Source: Brevibacillus migulae
GTDB taxonomy: Bacteria > Bacillota > Bacilli > Brevibacillales > Brevibacillaceae
Assembly: GCF_004521915.1 (NCBI RefSeq)
Contig: NZ_SDKD01000002.1
Span: forward strand, 186,862-250,861
Direction: 5' to 3'
DNA: 64,000 nucleotides
The notes under the pieces: model-generated
Seen by the model: the letters and a program-made list of their open reading frames with translations, nothing else
Told to the model about the DNA's origin: nothing
The model's database searches: none
Translations under genes and position numbers: made by a program
In this document: positions 60,305-64,000 of the stretch, piece by piece
How the letters are laid out: every line of letters begins with the position of its first letter
How positions within the stretch are numbered: the first letter of the stretch is position 1

Positions 60305-62011
60305 TTAGGGCCCATGAACCGCTTCTGGCAGCAGGCTCGATCGGGTTTTTGCAGCCTTCGCCGTACGGATCGCTTGTCCCATATTGTCCAATTTCAGCGC
60401 CATTTCTTTGGAGGAGTGGGAATCCATGATAATGCTGATCAGGTTTTCTTCGAGACTGTTGGACAAATGCAGCCGTTCGACGATGTCATCGAGATCACCG
60501 ATGACCATTTCAAACAGATCGATTTTTTCATACAAGAGATTGAGGATATGCTCTTCAATCGTACCCGATGTGGAGAGATTGTAGATGAAGACATCGCGCT
60601 CTTGGCCGAGCCGATGGACGCGTCCGATTCGCTGCTCGACCCGCATCGGATTCCAGGGCATATCATAATTGATCACCTGATTGCAAAATTGCAGATTGAT
60701 CCCTTCGCCGCCCGCTTCAGTAGCGATCAGCACCTGTGCGCGATTTTGAAACAGGTCGGTCATCCAATCCTTTTTGCTTCGTTTAAAACCGCCGCGGAAC
60801 GGAACCGAGGTGATATTGTGTTCGCTTAAATACTTTTGCAGGTAATTTTGTGTAGCGCGGTATTCGGTAAAGATGATCACCTTGTCATTGATTTGCTTGA
60901 TCAATTCAACCGTTTTGGCGGCTTTGGAATGGGTCTCGATTTTCTTGATCATTTCCACCAGCTCCAGGATGGAAGGGCGGAGCGGAGAGTCTTCCGGTGT
61001 GCGTTGATACATATTATAGAGCGTCATGAAGGCCGCTTCCCGGCTGGAGCATACCTCCCGCTGCAAAGTGATGAGGGCGAGCGAGTTGAAGGTCCCCATT
61101 TCCGAACGGTAATGCTCGCGGACGAAGCTGGTCACACCTTCATACAAAGCCATTTCCTCAGGGGAGAGCTCGATCGGTACCGACTGTACGCGGCGCGGTG
61201 TGAAGTGAATGCCACCATCTCTGCGCTTGTTGCGAATCATGACTTTTTCGATCTCTTCCCGCAGCTTTTCATTGTTTTTCGCTTGTCGTTTTCCTTCTAC
61301 ATACGTACTGGCAAAGCTGCTGCTGTGGCCAAGATGTCCGGGTTTCAACAGATTGATCAGGTTGTACACCTCATCCATCTCATTTTGGATCGGAGTTGCG
61401 GTGAGCAGCAGGCAGTATTTTTTCTTGATCTCTTTGACGAATTGGTAATTCCGTGTCCGTTTGTTTTTCAGCTTGTGCGCTTCGTCGATGATCAGCATGT
61501 CGTACTCGATGTCCAGCACGTGGCGTCGATGCGGGTCGCGTTTGGCGGTATCGATCGAGGCTACCACGACATCATATTGGCGCCACATATACTCCTTTTT
61601 CTGGGCAACGGCAGGAATGCCGAACTTTTGGTTCAGCTCTTTCGTCCATTGAATGACAAGCGAGGCGGGTACCAGGATCAAAATCTTTTTGGCCAGTCCG
61701 CGAACCATATATTCCTTCATGATCAATCCGGCTTCGATTGTCTTTCCCAACCCCACTTCATCGGCCAAGATGGCGCGGCCGCGCATTTCATTTAGTACCC
61801 GTTCCGCTGTTTGCAGCTGGTGGGGGAACGGTTGCAGATTGGACATGTATTTCAGGCATTGCAGCTGATCAAAGTCGGATACGGCTTTCGCTTCCTCGGC
61901 TTCGATCGCCAATTGGAACAGCTCCCACTTATGCCAAGGTCCGTCCTGCTGTATGAGTTCGGTAAAAGAAGGGAGCCAGGTTTTGTCGAAAGTAACAGGA
62001 ATGTTCGTCAA
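60305..62011 (-). CDS. yqhH: YqhH, SNF2/DEAD superfamily helicase, 568 aa
   Basis: SNF2-type ATPase motifs: LADEVGLGKTIEAGL (Walker A), IIDEAHKL (DEAH box), LLLTATPIQN, VIIFTEYRATQNYL, ATEAGGEGINLQFCN, and the arginine finger in QRIGRVHRLGQ. The enzyme uses ATP to move on or remodel nucleic acid; its role is unknown. I place the start at TTG 62011, 9 bases after AAAGGA; the longer ORF to 62368 runs through the promoter and glycine-leader region. Same arrangement (yqhG-yqhH, then divergent gcvT) as in B. subtilis. Confidence 0.9.
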   Translation of the reverse strand: MTNIPVTFDKTWLPSFTELIQQDGPWHKWELFQLAIEAEEAKAVSDFDQLQCLKYMSNLQPFPHQLQTAERVLNEMRGRAILADEVGLGKTIEAGLIMKEYMVRGLAKKILILVPASLVIQWTKELNQKFGIPAVAQKKEYMWRQYDVVVASIDTAKRDPHRRHVLDIEYDMLIIDEAHKLKNKRTRNYQFVKEIKKKYCLLLTATPIQNEMDEVYNLINLLKPGHLGHSSSFASTYVEGKRQAKNNEKLREEIEKVMIRNKRRDGGIHFTPRRVQSVPIELSPEEMALYEGVTSFVREHYRSEMGTFNSLALITLQREVCSSREAAFMTLYNMYQRTPEDSPLRPSILELVEMIKKIETHSKAAKTVELIKQINDKVIIFTEYRATQNYLQKYLSEHNITSVPFRGGFKRSKKDWMTDLFQNRAQVLIATEAGGEGINLQFCNQVINYDMPWNPMRVEQRIGRVHRLGQERDVFIYNLSTSGTIEEHILNLLYEKIDLFEMVIGDLDDIVERLHLSNSLEENLISIIMDSHSSKEMALKLDNMGQAIRTAKAAKTRSSLLPEAVHGP

Positions 62012-62275
62012 AACAAATCGTCCTTTCTGAGAAGGATCAAAAGAAAGCATTGAAAGCGCATAAATCGCATACAATTTTACATTGGATGAAATTATCATTA
62101 AGATTTTGCTGAGAAAACTAGAAAATTGTATTTTCAATCGATTTCCGGCATGGTAGGATAAAGATGAATGAGGAAGACGGCTTTGATCCAAGCATCCGCG
62201 AAAGAGAGCAAGCCCAAGTTTTCTCATTCTAGTATGCAGCACTAGGGAAAAGTTATGTACATACACGCGAATGAT

Positions 62276-62548
62276 GGTAGCAGGGAGAGACCACGACAGC
62301 TGTGGCGCCGAAGGAGCAAGCCGTAAACCGGTGAATCTCTCAGGCAAAAGTACCTCTACCGGACGCATCTCTGGAGAGCGCTCGAATGAGCCACCAAAGG
62401 GGAAACTTGTACGATCGGCAGAAAAAAGGGAGCATCACCGCCCCGTTTCCGCGATTGAGAAGGTAACTCTCAGGTACCAAGGACAGAGGAGAAGAAAAGG
62501 GATCATAGCGATATGATTCATCTTTCTTCTTGCTGTCCTTTTTTTCTG
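62276..62548 (+). promoter_or_regulatory. Tandem glycine riboswitch with terminator, upstream of gcvT
   Basis: Two consecutive gcvT-type aptamers are visible. The first (about 62279-62360) has GGGAGAG, GGCGCCGAAGGAGCAA and CTCTCAGGCAAAAGTACC. The second (about 62373-62485) has GGAGAGC, GAGCCACCAAAGGGGAAAC and ACTCTCAGGTACCAAGGACAG. The final AGGACAG pairs with CTGTCCT, followed by T7 (about 62480-62548), giving a terminator. In the glycine ON switch, ligand favours read-through into the glycine cleavage genes. Confidence 0.95.
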
Positions 62549-62549
62549 T

Positions 62550-62624
62550 GTAAAAAACGTCTCGACGTTTTACATGGAAGAGGATGTGACCGCTTGCGGT
62601 CTTGAAACGGTCATGACCGTTTCA
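62550..62624. repeat. Three consecutive palindromes between the glycine leader and gcvT
   Basis: AAAACGTC-TC-GACGTTTT (about 62553-62570), GACCGC-TT-GCGGTC (62588-62601) and a perfect 22-bp palindrome whose halves are TGAAACGGTCA and TGACCGTTTCA (62603-62624). They follow the riboswitch terminator and precede gcvT's ribosome binding site. They could be additional protein or RNA control sites. No known operator was recognised. Confidence 0.75.
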
Positions 62625-62678
62625 GGTTGGATGCAATCGGGGAAGGTAAGGATGGATAAATTGTTGGAGGTGTATGAG

Positions 62679-63785
62679 ATGTCGGATTTGAAAAGAACCC
62701 CGTTGTTCCCCGTCTACGCCAAATATGGCGCCAAGACGATCGATTTTGGCGGTTGGGATCTCCCTGTTCAATTCTCCAGCATCACAGAAGAACACGAGGC
62801 GGTCCGCACGAGAGCGGGACTCTTTGATGTTTCGCACATGGGGGAAGTAGAAGTAAAAGGACCGGACTCCCTGGCATACCTGCAGCGGCTGACCACCAAC
62901 GATGTGTCAAAGCTGGCTGCGGGGCAAGCACAGTACAGCGCCATGTGTTATCCCGATGGCGGTACAGTGGATGATCTATTGGTGTACAAGTACGAAGATG
63001 ATCATTATCTGCTGGTCATCAACGCCTCCAACATTGACAAGGATTTCGCCTGGATGCAGGAGCATCTGTCTGGCAATGTGCAAATTACCAATGTTTCACC
63101 AGAGACTGCCCAGATTGCGATCCAGGGACCGCTGGCAGTGCAGATTTTACAAAAGCTCACGAACAGCGATTTGTCTGAAATCGGCGTCTTCCGTTTTCGC
63201 CGTAATGTAGACATCTCAGGAATCCCGGCGTTGGTGTCACGCACCGGCTATACCGGTGAGGACGGCTTTGAGATTTACCTTGATGCGGCGAAAGCGATCG
63301 AGTTGTGGGATACATTAATGTCTGCAGGGAAGGAAGAAGGTCTGCTCCCATGCGGTCTGGGCGCACGCGATACGCTTCGCTTTGAAGCACGCCTCCCGCT
63401 ATACGGGCAGGAGCTTTCCAAAGACATCACCCCGATTGAAGCAGGCATCGGCTTTGCGGTGAAAACGGATAAAACGATCCCGTTCATTGGGCAAGAAGTA
63501 TTGAAAGAGCAGAAGGAAAATGGCGCACCGCGCAAGCTGGTAGGGATTGAAATGATCGATCGCGGCATCCCCCGCTCCCATTATCCTGTATACGTGGGAG
63601 ACGAGCGCATCGGTGAAGTAACGACAGGGACGCAATCCCCGACATTGAAGAAAAACGTCGGCTTAGCGCTGCTGCAAGCGGCTTACACCGGATTGGATAC
63701 TGAGGTGGAAGTGGAAATTCGCGGAAAACGCCTGCGCGCCAAAGTGGTTGCAACACCTTTCTATAAACGTCCGCAAAAATCATAG
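62679..63785 (+). CDS. gcvT: Glycine cleavage system T protein (aminomethyltransferase), 368 aa
   Basis: GcvT moves the aminomethyl group from H-protein-bound glycine to THF. The T-protein landmarks are [33 protein letters not shown] and [13 protein letters not shown] near the N-terminal and middle domains, and C-terminal [11 protein letters not shown] 62679 has GGAGGTG just upstream, whereas the frame extending to 62574 runs through palindromes. A glycine riboswitch controls the operon. gcvPA follows 15 bp on. Confidence 0.97.
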   Translation: MSDLKRTPLFPVYAKYGAKTIDFGGWDLPVQFSSITEEHEAVRTRAGLFDVSHMGEVEVKGPDSLAYLQRLTTNDVSKLAAGQAQYSAMCYPDGGTVDDLLVYKYEDDHYLLVINASNIDKDFAWMQEHLSGNVQITNVSPETAQIAIQGPLAVQILQKLTNSDLSEIGVFRFRRNVDISGIPALVSRTGYTGEDGFEIYLDAAKAIELWDTLMSAGKEEGLLPCGLGARDTLRFEARLPLYGQELSKDITPIEAGIGFAVKTDKTIPFIGQEVLKEQKENGAPRKLVGIEMIDRGIPRSHYPVYVGDERIGEVTTGTQSPTLKKNVGLALLQAAYTGLDTEVEVEIRGKRLRAKVVATPFYKRPQKS

Positions 63786-63800
63786 AGGAGGAATACCCAC

Positions 63801-64000
63801 GTGAAATACCGTTACTTGCCGATGACGGATCAGGATCAACGCGAGATGCTTGAGTTCCTTGAGATCAACAGTGTTGACGATCTGTTTACCGATATTCCAG
63901 AAGAAGTGCGTTTTCAAGGAGAACTGCAAATCTCTCAATCGCTATCTGAACCCGAGTTGGTGACCTACTTTCAAACACTGGCCCAAAAGAACGTCAATTT
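63801..64000 (+). CDS. gcvPA: Glycine dehydrogenase (decarboxylating) subunit 1, N-terminal fragment
   Basis: The gene begins at GTG 63801 behind GAGGAGG and encodes KYRYLPMTDQDQREMLEFL and then VDDLFTDIPEEVRF. This opening is characteristic of the split P-protein subunit 1 of Firmicutes. The sequence is truncated by the window edge after about 66 codons. It is presumably followed by gcvPB. With GcvT, it forms the glycine cleavage complex. Confidence 0.95.
   Translation, partial: MKYRYLPMTDQDQREMLEFLEINSVDDLFTDIPEEVRFQGELQISQSLSEPELVTYFQTLAQKNVN

Noticed and set aside
62012..62368. 119-residue N-terminal extension of yqhH
   Set aside because: This frame crosses the divergent promoter and the first glycine aptamer. 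The AAAGGA site and the family N-terminus favour TTG 62011.
62271..62516. 81-aa open frame over the glycine riboswitch
   Set aside because: It coincides with the two aptamers and has no binding site. The RNA structure explains the sequence.

Overview
The window looks like the chromosome of an endospore-forming, low-to-medium GC member of the Bacillales, most likely Brevibacillus or a close Paenibacillaceae relative. The grounds are strong GGAGG-type ribosome binding sites, T-box, SAM-I and tandem glycine leaders, spore genes (YjcZ-type peptide, CotS-like kinase, SleB-like hydrolase, sda) and Bacillus-type uncharacterised families (YlaN, YlbF, YlbG, YqzE, YkuS, YqhG, YqhH, YugN, YhfH). No rRNA, tRNA, prophage, insertion sequence or CRISPR array was seen. 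Almost all space is filled by intact genes with well-formed hairpin terminators.

Layout. 1-1.3 kb: a T-box leader running off the left edge and three small minus-strand genes. 1.4-7.2 kb: a SAM-riboswitch operon of B12-dependent methionine synthase and a homocysteine methyltransferase/methylene-THF reductase fusion. 7.2-19.8 kb: CotS-like kinase, secreted DUF5050 protein, M32 carboxypeptidase, prfC, dps, DUF817, sulfurtransferase, DUF502, SDR and small membrane or zinc proteins. 19.8-22.4 kb: a SsuABC/NMT1-type ABC importer. 22.5-30.8 kb: rnz, DUF188, PAP2, LysR and a divergent MFS gene, a lytic transglycosylase and a divergent polysaccharide deacetylase. 30.8-35.6 kb: sda behind a cluster of DnaA-box-like sites, then an NrtR-type NAD operon (nrtR-pncA-pncB-nadD-nadE) with a perfect palindrome at its promoter. 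36.3-51.1 kb: a stretch recalling the B. subtilis ylaM-ylaN-ftsW-ylbB-ylbF-ylbG order, interrupted by other genes (Ca2+/H+ exchanger, SleB-like hydrolase, ThDP enzyme, MerR-methyltransferase fusion, thermonuclease, PrcB-like protein). 51.2-58 kb: pxpA, an M1 peptidase, yqzE, ykuS, an aldo-keto reductase and a T-box-controlled argS. 58-64 kb: a secreted protein, yqhG-yqhH and, divergently, the glycine-riboswitch gcvT-gcvPA operon, cut by the right edge.

The most unusual feature is a roughly 112-bp two-hairpin repeat. Four head-to-tail copies, three of them identical, lie in the gap before ylbF (49722-50171), and a diverged single copy lies at 16937-17046 between two unrelated genes. It has no coding potential and I do not recognise it as a named element. 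Other points worth attention are three consecutive palindromes between the glycine riboswitch terminator and gcvT, the DnaA-box cluster at sda, the NrtR palindrome, the MerR-methyltransferase fusion with a 19-bp promoter spacer, and two T-boxes that both appear to read CGC (Arg).
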